Source of the DNA: Pseudomonas abietaniphila
GTDB taxonomy: Bacteria > Pseudomonadota > Gammaproteobacteria > Pseudomonadales > Pseudomonadaceae
DNA: 64,000 bases
NCBI RefSeq assembly: GCF_039697315.1
Contig: NZ_CP155619.1
Span: 1,240,001-1,304,000, forward strand
Direction of reading: 5' to 3'
Positions 28,558 through 38,115 of the stretch are shown here, piece by piece. The first letter of the stretch is position 1. Every line of letters begins with the position of its first letter. Below the pieces are notes generated by a model that saw nothing but the letters and a program-made list of their open reading frames with translations, made no database searches and was not told the origin of the DNA. The position numbers and the translations under genes were made by a program.

Positions 28558-28633
28558 TGGTGGGTGATGACGGGATCGAACCGCCGACATTCTGCTTGTA
28601 AGGCAGACGCTCTCCCGGCTGAGCTAATCACCC
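28558..28633 (-). tRNA. tRNA-Val (TAC)
   Basis: 76 nt, CCA encoded. The acceptor GGGTGAT pairs with ATCACCC; the anticodon loop CTTACAA carries TAC; the T arm is GGCGGTTCGATCCCGTC. First gene of the operon. Confidence 0.97.
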
Positions 28634-28654
28634 TTTGCTTCGCTGAGGCCGCGA

Positions 28655-28683
28655 AATTTACGCAGGTACCGAACCTAAGTCAA
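28655..28683 (-). promoter_or_regulatory. Sigma-70 promoter of the tRNA-Val/Asp/Asp operon
   Basis: TTGACT, a 17-bp spacer and TAAATT on the minus strand, 22 nt before tRNA-Val. A GC-rich stretch (CGCGGCC) follows the -10, as in stringently controlled stable-RNA promoters. Confidence 0.8.
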
Positions 28684-28748
28684 TAGCCTGCTTGAAGTTT
28701 TTTTTAAAAAACAGTTTTCAGCTGCAAGCTTCTCGCGGCAAGTTAAAA

Positions 28749-28777
28749 GAAAAAAGCGAACCATGAGGTCCGCTTTT
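28749..28777 (-). terminator. Terminator of the metZ-SDR transcript
   Basis: On the minus strand GCGGACC / GGTTCGC with a 4-nt loop and one mismatch, then TTTTTTC, about 30 nt after the SDR stop. It also shields the tRNA promoter from read-through. Confidence 0.8.
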
Positions 28778-28805
28778 CACTTGAAGCTTGAAGCTTGGCG
28801 CTGCT

Positions 28806-29585
28806 TCATTCCACGTAGATCATTTTCTTGCTCATGCCGCCGTCGACCACGAACTCCTGCCCGGTAACGAATCCTGAGTTCTTCGACAGCAGCCAGGCGA
28901 CCGTCGCCGCAACGTCCTCGACCGTCCCCACCCTGCCCGCCGGATGTTGAGCATGATCGGCGTCGGACAACGGTTCGGCACGGCGTTGAGAAGGATCACG
29001 GGCATCGATCCAGCCAGGACTAACCGCATTGACCCGAACCTGCGGCCCCAGACTCATGGCCAACGCGTGCGTCAGCGCCAGAAGGCCACCTTTGCTCGCC
29101 GCGTAGGCTTCGGTGTCGGGCTCAGACTGTCGGGCGCGCGTCGAACTCAGATTGACGATGCTGCCACCGTGGGCGCGCAGATACGGCGCACAATGTTTCG
29201 CCAACAGCATGGGGCCGCTGAGATTGACGGCCAGCACGCGATTCCAGTGCGCCAGATCAAGGCTTTCGAGCACCCTGTTGCGGGGATCGGCCACCGCAGC
29301 GTTGCACACCAGCGCGTCCAGACGGCCAAACATGCCGAGCACCTCGGCAACACCTTTGGCCACCTGCTCCTCGCTGGAAACGTCCATGGCGATGAACGAA
29401 GCATTGTCACCAAGCACACCGGCGACGGCCTCACCACGCTGACGGTCCACGTCAGCCAGCACGACCTGCCAGCCTTCAGTGATCAGCCAGGCAGCGATGC
29501 CCAGGCCAATCCCGCGCGCAGCACCCGTCACCAGTGCGACGCGGCCGTTGTGAACCCCGGCCGCCTCAACCACTAACTCATTCAC
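28806..29585 (-). CDS. Short-chain dehydrogenase/reductase
   Basis: Classical SDR of 259 residues. The cofactor motif is [11 protein letters not shown] near residue 20, followed by NAAVADP, the catalytic Ser in NLSSTRA, and YAASKGG (Tyr and Lys). The Asp in LADVDRQR after beta-strand 2 suggests NAD(H). The C-terminus ends [17 protein letters not shown], typical of the family. The substrate is unknown. The ATG overlaps the metZ stop (ATGA), and the same neighbour pair exists in P. aeruginosa (PA3106-metZ, recall), so it may serve a linked step. Confidence 0.9.
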   Translation of the reverse strand: MNELVVEAAGVHNGRVALVTGAARGIGLGIAAWLITEGWQVVLADVDRQRGEAVAGVLGDNASFIAMDVSSEEQVAKGVAEVLGMFGRLDALVCNAAVADPRNRVLESLDLAHWNRVLAVNLSGPMLLAKHCAPYLRAHGGSIVNLSSTRARQSEPDTEAYAASKGGLLALTHALAMSLGPQVRVNAVSPGWIDARDPSQRRAEPLSDADHAQHPAGRVGTVEDVAATVAWLLSKNSGFVTGQEFVVDGGMSKKMIYVE

Positions 29586-30793
29586 AGGGCAGCCAGACCA
29601 CGCGCCAGGTCGGCCTTGAGGTCGGCAACGTCTTCCAGGCCCACGGCAACCCGGATCAGGCTGTCGCGAATGCCGGCAGCTTCACGCTCCTGCGGCGACA
29701 GACGGCCGTGGGAGGTGGTGCTTGGATGGGTGATAGTGGTTTTGGTGTCGCCCAGGTTTGCCGTGATCGAAATAAGGCGCGTCGCATCGATGAAGCGCCA
29801 GGCGCCGTCTTTGCCACCCTTGACTTCAAAACTGACGACGGCACCGAATGCCTTCTGCTGACGCTTGGCGAGGTCGTGCTGCGGGTGGCTTTCGAGACCG
29901 GCGTAATGCACTTTTTCGATGCCGTCCTGTTGCTCCAGCCACTGCGCCAGCTCGAGCGCGCTCTGGCAGTGCGCACGCATACGGATGTTCAGGGTTTCGA
30001 GGCCCTTGAGGAACAACCAGGCGTTGAACGGACTCAGGCTCGGTCCGGCAGTGCGCAGGAAGCCAACGACTTCTTTCATCTGCTCGCTGCGACCGACGAC
30101 CACACCGCCCATGGCGCGACCTTGACCGTCGATGAACTTGGTCGCGGAGTGCACGACCACGTCCGCGCCCATGCGCAACGGTTGCTGCAGCGCCGGGGTG
30201 CAGAAGCAGTTGTCGACGACCAGCATCGCGCCCTTGCCGTGAGCGATCTCGGCCAGTGCCGCGATGTCGACCAGTTCGGCCAGCGGGTTGGACGGCGACT
30301 CGACGAACAGCAACTTGGTGTTCGCCTTGATCGCCGCGTCCCAACCGGACAGTTCGGCCAGCGGCACGTAATCGACCTGCACGCCAAAACGCTTGAAGTA
30401 TTTCTCGAACAGGCTGATGGTCGAACCGAAGACGCTCTTGGACACCAGCACGTGATCGCCCGCACTGCACAGGCTCATCACGGTCGCCAGGATCGCCGAC
30501 ATCCCCGTGGAGGTCGCAACCGCCTGCTCGCCGCCTTCCAGCGCGGCGATGCGCTCTTCGAAGGAGTGCACCGTCGGGTTGGTGTAGCGCGAATAGACGT
30601 TGCCCGGCATGTCACCGGCAAACGTGGCGGCCGCATCGGCTGCCGTGCGGAACACGTAGCTCGAGGTGAAGAACAATGGATCGCTGTGTTCGCTCTCCGG
30701 CGTACGGTGCTGACCAGCGCGAACGGCGAGGGTGTCGAACCCCACGCCCTCCAGATCGCTGTCCAGTCGACCGGCATCCCATTGCTGAGTCAT
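29582..30793 (-). CDS. metZ: O-succinylhomoserine sulfhydrylase
   Basis: PLP enzyme of 403 residues that makes homocysteine directly from O-succinylhomoserine and sulfide, the methionine route used by Pseudomonas. It has the Cys/Met metabolism signature: YSRYTNPT, the phosphate-binding [20 protein letters not shown], and the PLP lysine in [12 protein letters not shown]. The order cvpA-purF-metZ-SDR on one strand, with 21 bp after purF and an overlap with the SDR gene, indicates one transcript. Confidence 0.94.
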   Translation of the reverse strand: MTQQWDAGRLDSDLEGVGFDTLAVRAGQHRTPESEHSDPLFFTSSYVFRTAADAAATFAGDMPGNVYSRYTNPTVHSFEERIAALEGGEQAVATSTGMSAILATVMSLCSAGDHVLVSKSVFGSTISLFEKYFKRFGVQVDYVPLAELSGWDAAIKANTKLLFVESPSNPLAELVDIAALAEIAHGKGAMLVVDNCFCTPALQQPLRMGADVVVHSATKFIDGQGRAMGGVVVGRSEQMKEVVGFLRTAGPSLSPFNAWLFLKGLETLNIRMRAHCQSALELAQWLEQQDGIEKVHYAGLESHPQHDLAKRQQKAFGAVVSFEVKGGKDGAWRFIDATRLISITANLGDTKTTITHPSTTSHGRLSPQEREAAGIRDSLIRVAVGLEDVADLKADLARGLAAL

Positions 30794-30814
30794 GCCGCCT
30801 ACTCCTTGTCTGAA

Positions 30815-32323
<1,509 letters not shown>

Positions 32324-32335
32324 GCGACACAACCC

Positions 32336-32923
32336 CTACTTAGTGGAACTGGATTTACCGAGCACTTCCTGCGGCGTTGTAGGCGGCAGGAGGTGATCCT
32401 TGAACGGGATATCAACAGGTACGCTGACTCCGCTGGCTAGCCACTTGCTGGACATCCCGAGAATCAGGTTTTTCGACCAGTCAGCGACCGTGACAAATTG
32501 TGGGAGCAGCTTCGACTGCTGCCACCATTGATCCTGTTGTACCGGGCCCAGGCTCAACAGCCCGGCCGCGATGACGACCAGCAGGCCTCCGCGCGCCGCG
32601 CCGAAGACCATACCCAGAAAACGATCGGTCCCGGAAAGGCCGGTGACGCGAATCAGTTCCCCGATCAGAAAGTTGACCATGGCGCCGACCAGCAAGGTGG
32701 CGACGAAAAGAATAGTGCAGCCGGCAATCACGCGGGCCGAGGGTGTTTCGATGTAGTTGACCAGGTACTGCGAAAGCGACCCGCCAAACATCCAGGCAAC
32801 CGCACCGGCGATGATCCAGGTCAGCAAGGACAGCGCTTCCTTGACGAAGCCGCGCTTGAGGCTGATCAATGCGGAGATGGCGACGATCGCAAGGATCGCC
32901 CAGTCAACCGGAGTAAATGCCAC
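32336..32923 (-). CDS. cvpA: CvpA family inner-membrane protein
   Basis: Membrane protein of 195 residues with four hydrophobic segments within the first 130 (starting WAILAIVAISALISLKRGF). CvpA is needed for colicin V production in E. coli and is linked to envelope stress; its molecular role is not settled. It shares a transcript with purF, as is usual. A promoter is visible at 32954-32982. Confidence 0.93.
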   Translation of the reverse strand: MAFTPVDWAILAIVAISALISLKRGFVKEALSLLTWIIAGAVAWMFGGSLSQYLVNYIETPSARVIAGCTILFVATLLVGAMVNFLIGELIRVTGLSGTDRFLGMVFGAARGGLLVVIAAGLLSLGPVQQDQWWQQSKLLPQFVTVADWSKNLILGMSSKWLASGVSVPVDIPFKDHLLPPTTPQEVLGKSSSTK

Positions 32924-32953
32924 GTTGAAGCCTGCATACGGATAAGGCGGCGC

Positions 32954-32982
32954 ATTTTAGCAGAGCGCTCGCCCGCCGGTAA
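32954..32982 (-). promoter_or_regulatory. Promoter of cvpA-purF
   Basis: TTACCG, a 17-bp spacer and TAAAAT on the minus strand, 30 nt before the cvpA ATG. I see no clear PurR-type operator. Confidence 0.6.
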
Positions 32983-33133
32983 GCAGGGATTACGGATGGT
33001 CGCCAATTAACGCGAACTATTGGACTTTGGCGGGCGCTACAGCCAGTAAACACTCTCCCCTCGCCGAGCAAACCGTGACTCCCGTTGCAGGAAGGTGTTT
33101 GCTCGCGAAGAGAACGGCGCGATCAGGAGAAGA

Positions 33134-33817
33134 CTACTTACGCTCAGGCACGAAGCGTACGACGATACCTTTGAGCTTCTGTTGCTTGTCGAGTTGGTCC
33201 CGGAGGCGATCCGCCTCGGCGCGCTCGATCAGCGGACCGACAAACACCCGGTTCACGCCGTCAGACGTGCGGATATAGGCGTTGTAGCCCTGAGTGCGAA
33301 GGGTTTTCTGCAGATTGTCGGCATTGGCCCGGTTGGACAGGCTGGCCACTTGAACGGCCCAAGTGATCGACAGACCGTTGGCATCGACCCGACTCGGGTC
33401 TGCGGCAGGCGTTGCAGGCGCAGGTGCTGGCGCAGCAGGCGCCGGGGCCGTTGCCGGTTTTGCCGGAACAGGCGCAGGTGTCGCCTTCGCGGCCGGCGCT
33501 GAGGCGACAGGCTTGGACGGCGCCGGTGCGATGGGCATGGATGGCGGTTGCTGGTTGACCGTCGGCTGGCTCGGATGCGCCAGCTCCTCATCGGTCGGTA
33601 CGGGTTCTTGTGGCAGCGGTTGCTGCTCCGGAACCGACACCGGCTCGACCTTGAGCTGAGAAACAGCAGGCGCCTGCGGGGCCGCTGGCGCGTCCACCTG
33701 CACATGACGCGCTTCATCCTGACGCGAAAACAGCATCGGCAGGAAAATCACCGCGATGGCAATCAGTACCAGCGCGCCCACCATGCGTTGTTTATACGCC
33801 TTATCCAGCAAAGCCAT
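33134..33817 (-). CDS. DedD-like SPOR domain protein
   Basis: Septal peptidoglycan-binding protein of 227 residues. One membrane segment (about 13-30, VGALVLIAIAVIFLPML), a Pro/Ala-rich periplasmic linker (about 40-140), and a C-terminal SPOR domain (about 148-227, starting TWAVQVASLSNRANADNL) that recognises glycan strands at the division site. Layout and neighbours (folC upstream by 3 bp, cvpA downstream) match DedD. Confidence 0.92.
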   Translation of the reverse strand: MALLDKAYKQRMVGALVLIAIAVIFLPMLFSRQDEARHVQVDAPAAPQAPAVSQLKVEPVSVPEQQPLPQEPVPTDEELAHPSQPTVNQQPPSMPIAPAPSKPVASAPAAKATPAPVPAKPATAPAPAAPAPAPATPAADPSRVDANGLSITWAVQVASLSNRANADNLQKTLRTQGYNAYIRTSDGVNRVFVGPLIERAEADRLRDQLDKQQKLKGIVVRFVPERK

Positions 33818-33820
33818 GTG

Positions 33821-35107
33821 TCACTTCCTCCGTGACGCGCCAGCAAGCCATTCCAGGGCCTCGGCTACGCAATAAAAAGACCCGAACAGGACAATTTCGT
33901 CGTCCGCGGTCGCGTGTGCACACTGCGCCTCAAGCGCCTGGGCGACACTGGGGTAGGACGTCACGGTCGCGCCAAGGTTCTGTAATGCCTGAGCAATTTC
34001 CTGTTCCGAGCGACTGCGCGCGGTCGGCAGCGGCGCCACCGCCCATCGGCTGAAGCAATGCGTCAGCTCGGTCAGCACGCCGTCCAGATCCTTATCGTTG
34101 AGCAGGCCGAACACCGCCAGACGCTTGCCGGCGACAGGTCGCTGATCCAGACGCTGGGCCAGGAAGACCGCCGCATGCGGGTTGTGCCCAACATCCAGCA
34201 ACAGGTGCAACGGCTTACCCTGCCACTCGAACGTACGCCGATCCAGTCGACCGGTGACACGAGTATCCAGCAAGGCAGCACGAATGGAGTCCTCATTCCA
34301 CGGCAACCCCATCAACAGATAGGCCTGCAACGCCAGCGCGGCATTCTGCATCGGCAAGTCGAGCAGCGGCAGGTCGCGCAACTCCACGCGCTGCCCCTTG
34401 GCATCGGTACCGAACCAGTTCCAGCCCGCCGACTCGACGGACAGATCGAAATCACTGCCGCGCAAGGACAGCGGGCAATTCAACGCCTGCGCGCGATCCA
34501 GCAACGGCTGCGGAGGATCAAGGTCGCCACACAGCGCCGGGCGACCTTCGCGGAAAATACCGGCCTTTTCGAACGCCACCGACTCGCGGGTATTGCCCAG
34601 CCACTCGGCGTGGTCGACACCGATGCTGGTCACCAGCGCCATGTCGGCGTCTATCAGGTTGACCGCATCCAGGCGCCCGCCCAGACCGACTTCCAGCACA
34701 ACAGCATCCAGCGCCGCCTGCTCGAACAGCCAGAACGCCGCCAGCGTGCCCATTTCAAAGTAGGTCAGGGAAATATCGCCGCGCGCCTTCTCGATCACCT
34801 CGAAAGCCTCGCACAACTGCTCATCGGTGGCTTCCACGCCTTGTACCTGCACCCGCTCGTTGTAACGAACCAGGTGCGGCGAGCTGTAGACGCCGACCTT
34901 CAAGCCCTGAGCTTGCAGCAACGAGGCGACAAAGGCACAGGTTGAGCCTTTCCCGTTGGTGCCGGTGACGGTAATGACGCGAGGCGCGGGGCGGCTCAGA
35001 CCGATGTTCAGCGCTACCTGTTGCGAACGGTCCAGCCCCATGTCAATGGCAGACGGGTGCAGTTGCTCCAGGTAGCTGAGCCAGTCGCTCAGAGAGCGTG
35101 CGGTCAT
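33821..35107 (-). CDS. folC: Bifunctional dihydrofolate synthase / folylpolyglutamate synthase
   Basis: Adds glutamate to dihydropteroate and to folates. The 428 residues have the Mur-ligase fold: the P-loop [13 protein letters not shown] near residue 50, [24 protein letters not shown], and the second-domain motif [11 protein letters not shown]. The ATG overlaps the accD stop (ATGA), so translation should be coupled. Confidence 0.96.
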   Translation of the reverse strand: MTARSLSDWLSYLEQLHPSAIDMGLDRSQQVALNIGLSRPAPRVITVTGTNGKGSTCAFVASLLQAQGLKVGVYSSPHLVRYNERVQVQGVEATDEQLCEAFEVIEKARGDISLTYFEMGTLAAFWLFEQAALDAVVLEVGLGGRLDAVNLIDADMALVTSIGVDHAEWLGNTRESVAFEKAGIFREGRPALCGDLDPPQPLLDRAQALNCPLSLRGSDFDLSVESAGWNWFGTDAKGQRVELRDLPLLDLPMQNAALALQAYLLMGLPWNEDSIRAALLDTRVTGRLDRRTFEWQGKPLHLLLDVGHNPHAAVFLAQRLDQRPVAGKRLAVFGLLNDKDLDGVLTELTHCFSRWAVAPLPTARSRSEQEIAQALQNLGATVTSYPSVAQALEAQCAHATADDEIVLFGSFYCVAEALEWLAGASRRK

Positions 35108-36024
35108 ATGTTCGCCGGAGCAGGTGGAACAACGATCGGTTCGAGTTTAGGGGCAACGAATTTGGGGGTTGGCAGGCCCATCATCTGAGCGAGCAGATTG
35201 CCCAGACGCTGACGCAGCTCCTGACGGTGAACGATCATGTCGATCGCGCCGTGATCCAGCAGGAACTCACTGCGCTGGAAGCCTTCCGGCAGTTTTTCGC
35301 GCACGGTCTGTTCGATCACGCGAGGACCGGCAAAACCGATCAGGGCTTTCGGCTCGGCGACGATCACGTCACCCAGCATCGCCAGACTCGCCGACACACC
35401 ACCGTACACCGGGTCGGTCAGTACGGAGATGAACGGAATGCCTTCTTCACGCAGGCGCGCCAGAACCGCCGAGGTCTTGGCCATCTGCATCAGAGAAATC
35501 AGGGCTTCCTGCATGCGCGCGCCACCGGACGCGGCAAAGCAGATCATTGGGCAACGTTTTTCCAGCGCGTAGTTGGCGGCCTGAACGAAACGCTCGCCCA
35601 CGATCGCACCCATCGAACCGCCCATGAACGAAAATTCAAAGGCACTGCACACCACGGGCATACCCAACAGGGTACCGCTCATGGAAATCAGTGCGTCTTT
35701 TTCACCGGTCTGCTTCTGTGCGGCGACCAGTCGGTCCTTGTACTTCTTGCTGTCACGGAATTTCAGACGATCGACAGGCTCAAGATCCGCACCGATCTCC
35801 TGACGACCTTCGGTGTCGAGGAAGATGTTCAAACGTGCGCGGGCGTCGATACGCATGTGGTGGTTGCACTTTGGGCAAACGTCCAGGGTCTTTTCCAGCT
35901 CTGGCCGGTACAGCACCGCCTCACAGGATGGGCATTTGTGCCAAAGGCCTTCAGGTACCGAGCTTTTCTTGACCTCGGAACGCATGATCGAAGGGATCAG
36001 TTTGTCTACCAACCAGTTGCTCAT
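35104..36024 (-). CDS. accD: Acetyl-CoA carboxylase carboxyltransferase subunit beta
   Basis: Beta subunit of the carboxyltransferase that makes malonyl-CoA, acting with AccA. The 306 residues begin with a four-Cys zinc site (CPSCEAVL and CPKCNHH near 27-50), followed by the carboxyltransferase core ([45 protein letters not shown]). The start at 36024 (MSNWLVDKL) has GGAGAAAG upstream. The 290-bp gap towards trpF holds no gene I can support. Confidence 0.97.
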   Translation of the reverse strand: MSNWLVDKLIPSIMRSEVKKSSVPEGLWHKCPSCEAVLYRPELEKTLDVCPKCNHHMRIDARARLNIFLDTEGRQEIGADLEPVDRLKFRDSKKYKDRLVAAQKQTGEKDALISMSGTLLGMPVVCSAFEFSFMGGSMGAIVGERFVQAANYALEKRCPMICFAASGGARMQEALISLMQMAKTSAVLARLREEGIPFISVLTDPVYGGVSASLAMLGDVIVAEPKALIGFAGPRVIEQTVREKLPEGFQRSEFLLDHGAIDMIVHRQELRQRLGNLLAQMMGLPTPKFVAPKLEPIVVPPAPANI

Positions 36025-36314
36025 GCTTTCTTTCTCCAGTACCGGTGGCCGAAACGCAATGGCGATCAATGCCACGCGCATGCCTAATCAAATTTCGTCT
36101 GCAGTCTGGCGAACCGTCGCACAACGATCGGCGCCTGGGCCTGACCTGCTGTGACGACATCTTCGTCTATGACTGCGCTCAACTTCTTACCGCGAAACGC
36201 CTGGGCGTCTTCGCCTGTTCAATTTTGGTTGCCCACAAACCGTGGTCGCAGGCTAGTGGACGGCGACCGCTGGTCTGCCGTCACATCAACGGGCCACGCC
36301 AGCGGAAAAAACGC

Positions 36315-36935
36315 TCATGCGCCGTGCACCGCGCTCATGAAGGCGCGGATCTTGTCGTGGTCCTTGATGCCCTTGGTCTTTTCCACGCCACCGCTGACGT
36401 CCACCGCGTAAGGACGGACCTGCGCGATGGCTTGAGAGACATTAGCTGACGTAAGGCCACCGGCCAGAATGATCGGCTTGCTCAGATGTTTTGGAATCAA
36501 TGCCCAATCGAAAGTTTCGCCCGTACCGCCGGGGACGCCTGCGACATAGGTGTCCAGCAGGATACCGCTCGCCTTGTCATACAGGTCGCAGCTGGCGGCG
36601 ATGTCATCACCGGCCTGCACACGCAACGCCTTGATGTAAGGGCGATGGTAGCCTTCGCACTGCTCCGGGGTTTCGTCGCCGTGAAACTGGATAAGGTCCA
36701 ATGGCACCTCGTTGAGCAAGGCTTTCAAAGCGTCCCGCTCGGCATTGACGAACAGCCCGACGGTGCTCACGAACGGTGGCAATTGGGCAATGATCGCCTG
36801 CGCCTGTTCGGCGGTCACGGCACGCGGGCTCTTGGGGTAGAACACGAAGCCGATGGCGTCGGCTCCCGCTTCGACAGCGGCCAACGCATCTTCTATGCGG
36901 GTAATCCCGCAGATCTTGCTGCGAACGGCAGACAT
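36315..36935 (-). CDS. trpF: Phosphoribosylanthranilate isomerase
   Basis: Third step of tryptophan synthesis. The 206-residue TIM barrel begins [12 protein letters not shown] (catalytic Cys) and ends with [18 protein letters not shown] (catalytic Asp and phosphate loop). It sits apart from the other trp genes, beside truA and accD, as is normal for Pseudomonas. Confidence 0.96.
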   Translation of the reverse strand: MSAVRSKICGITRIEDALAAVEAGADAIGFVFYPKSPRAVTAEQAQAIIAQLPPFVSTVGLFVNAERDALKALLNEVPLDLIQFHGDETPEQCEGYHRPYIKALRVQAGDDIAASCDLYDKASGILLDTYVAGVPGGTGETFDWALIPKHLSKPIILAGGLTSANVSQAIAQVRPYAVDVSGGVEKTKGIKDHDKIRAFMSAVHGA

Positions 36936-36994
36936 GTAGTGAAGACCTCAAGCCTTGCGAAAGTCCCGGATGGTAGCAAATGCTGTTCCGGGCG

Positions 36995-37861
36995 TCAGCC
37001 TTCCAGTTCTGTGAACCCGGTGAGAAAGTGCGGACCGACATAACGCTCCGGCAACGGAAACTCGTCCCGGTATTCGACCTGCACCAGATAAAGACCGAAA
37101 GGATGCGCGGTCACGCCGCCGGTACGCCGCACGCGACTCTCAAGCACTTCACTGGCCCACTCGATCGGCCGCTCCCCTGCCCCGATGGTCATCAGCACAC
37201 CGGCGATGTTGCGCACCATGTGGTGAAGGAAGGCATTGGCGCGAATGTCGATGACAATCATCTTGCCGTGGCGGGTGACGCGCAGGTGGTGAATCTGCTT
37301 GATCGGTGATTTGGCCTGGCATTGCCCGGCACGAAACGCACTGAAGTCGTGAGTCCCCACCAGATACTCGGCCGCCAGCGCCATGCGCTCTACGTCCAGG
37401 GGGCGGTGGTTCCAGGTGATTTCCTGGCCCAGGTGCGCAGGGCGGATCTGGTCGTTATAGATGACATAGCGATAGCGACGGGCAATCGCCTTGAAGCGCG
37501 CATGAAAATGCGCCGGCATTTCTTTCGCCCAGGTCACGCTGATGTCGTGAGGCAGGTTGATGTTGGCGCCCATGGTCCACGCCTTCATCGTGCGCACGGC
37601 CTTGGTATCGAAATGCACGACTTGCCCACAGGCATGAACGCCCGCATCGGTACGACCGGCGCACATCAGCGAAACCGGAGAATCAGCCACTCTGGACAAG
37701 GCGTTTTCCAACGTCTCCTGAACCGTCAACACGCCGGTGGACTGTCGCTGCCAGCCGCTGTAACGCGAACCTTTGTATTCCACGCCCAGTGCGATTCTGG
37801 AAAAACCCTCGGCGGCCATTTCGGCTGCCGCTGTTTCTGCCTCTGTGTCTGTAGTTGCCAA
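36995..37861 (-). CDS. truA: tRNA pseudouridine(38-40) synthase TruA
   Basis: Makes pseudouridine at positions 38-40 of the tRNA anticodon arm. The catalytic Asp lies in AGRTDAGVHACGQVVHF, and RRYRYVIYN and FLHHMVRNIAGVLM follow, as in the family. The start is uncertain. I take TTG at 37861 (giving a start ATTDTEAE); TTG at 37888 and ATG at 37819 are alternatives, and none has a strong ribosome site. The product has about 288 residues, slightly longer than E. coli TruA. Confidence 0.92.
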   Translation of the reverse strand: MATTDTEAETAAAEMAAEGFSRIALGVEYKGSRYSGWQRQSTGVLTVQETLENALSRVADSPVSLMCAGRTDAGVHACGQVVHFDTKAVRTMKAWTMGANINLPHDISVTWAKEMPAHFHARFKAIARRYRYVIYNDQIRPAHLGQEITWNHRPLDVERMALAAEYLVGTHDFSAFRAGQCQAKSPIKQIHHLRVTRHGKMIVIDIRANAFLHHMVRNIAGVLMTIGAGERPIEWASEVLESRVRRTGGVTAHPFGLYLVQVEYRDEFPLPERYVGPHFLTGFTELEG

Positions 37862-38008
37862 GAGCTTGAAGCCTGTCGAGATGCGCAAGGGCGGCCATTA
37901 TACGGATGCAGGGAAAAGACGCCATTGGCAGTGCGCCCCCACTGTGGCAGCGCATCCATTCGCGAAGAATGCGTCAGGCGACGTTGCGGTACCGGGTGCG
38001 GGAACCTC

Positions 38009-38030
38009 TCGCGAATGAATTCGCTCCCAC
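38009..38030. repeat. REP palindrome, GAATTC-centred family
   Basis: The complement of this site is identical over 22 bp to those at 13864 and 43400 (core TCGCGAATGAATTCGCTCCC). It lies between truA and the fimV terminator. A second, degenerate arm (ATTCGCGAAGAATGCG) lies near 37960. Confidence 0.75.
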
Positions 38031-38066
38031 AGACCCTACATACTCGGCATGTGAGCGCAGCACAAA

Positions 38067-38096
38067 AACAAAACGACCGCCGAAGCGGTCGTTTTT
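38067..38096 (-). terminator. Terminator of fimV
   Basis: ACGACCGC / GCGGTCGT with a CGAA tetraloop, flanked by A and T runs on both sides, 20 nt after the fimV stop. It may work in both directions. Confidence 0.9.
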
Positions 38097-38115
38097 CATA
38101 CAGAGCACATCCCGA

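Noticed and set aside
28188..28633. Attachment site of an integrated island at the tRNA genes
   Set aside because: No integrase, no direct repeat of a tRNA 3' end beyond the full duplicate tRNA-Asp gene itself, and intact promoter and terminator.
36025..36314. Possible gene or RNA between trpF and accD
   Set aside because: Only short frames without ribosome sites; I saw no convincing promoter, hairpin with T run or repeat.
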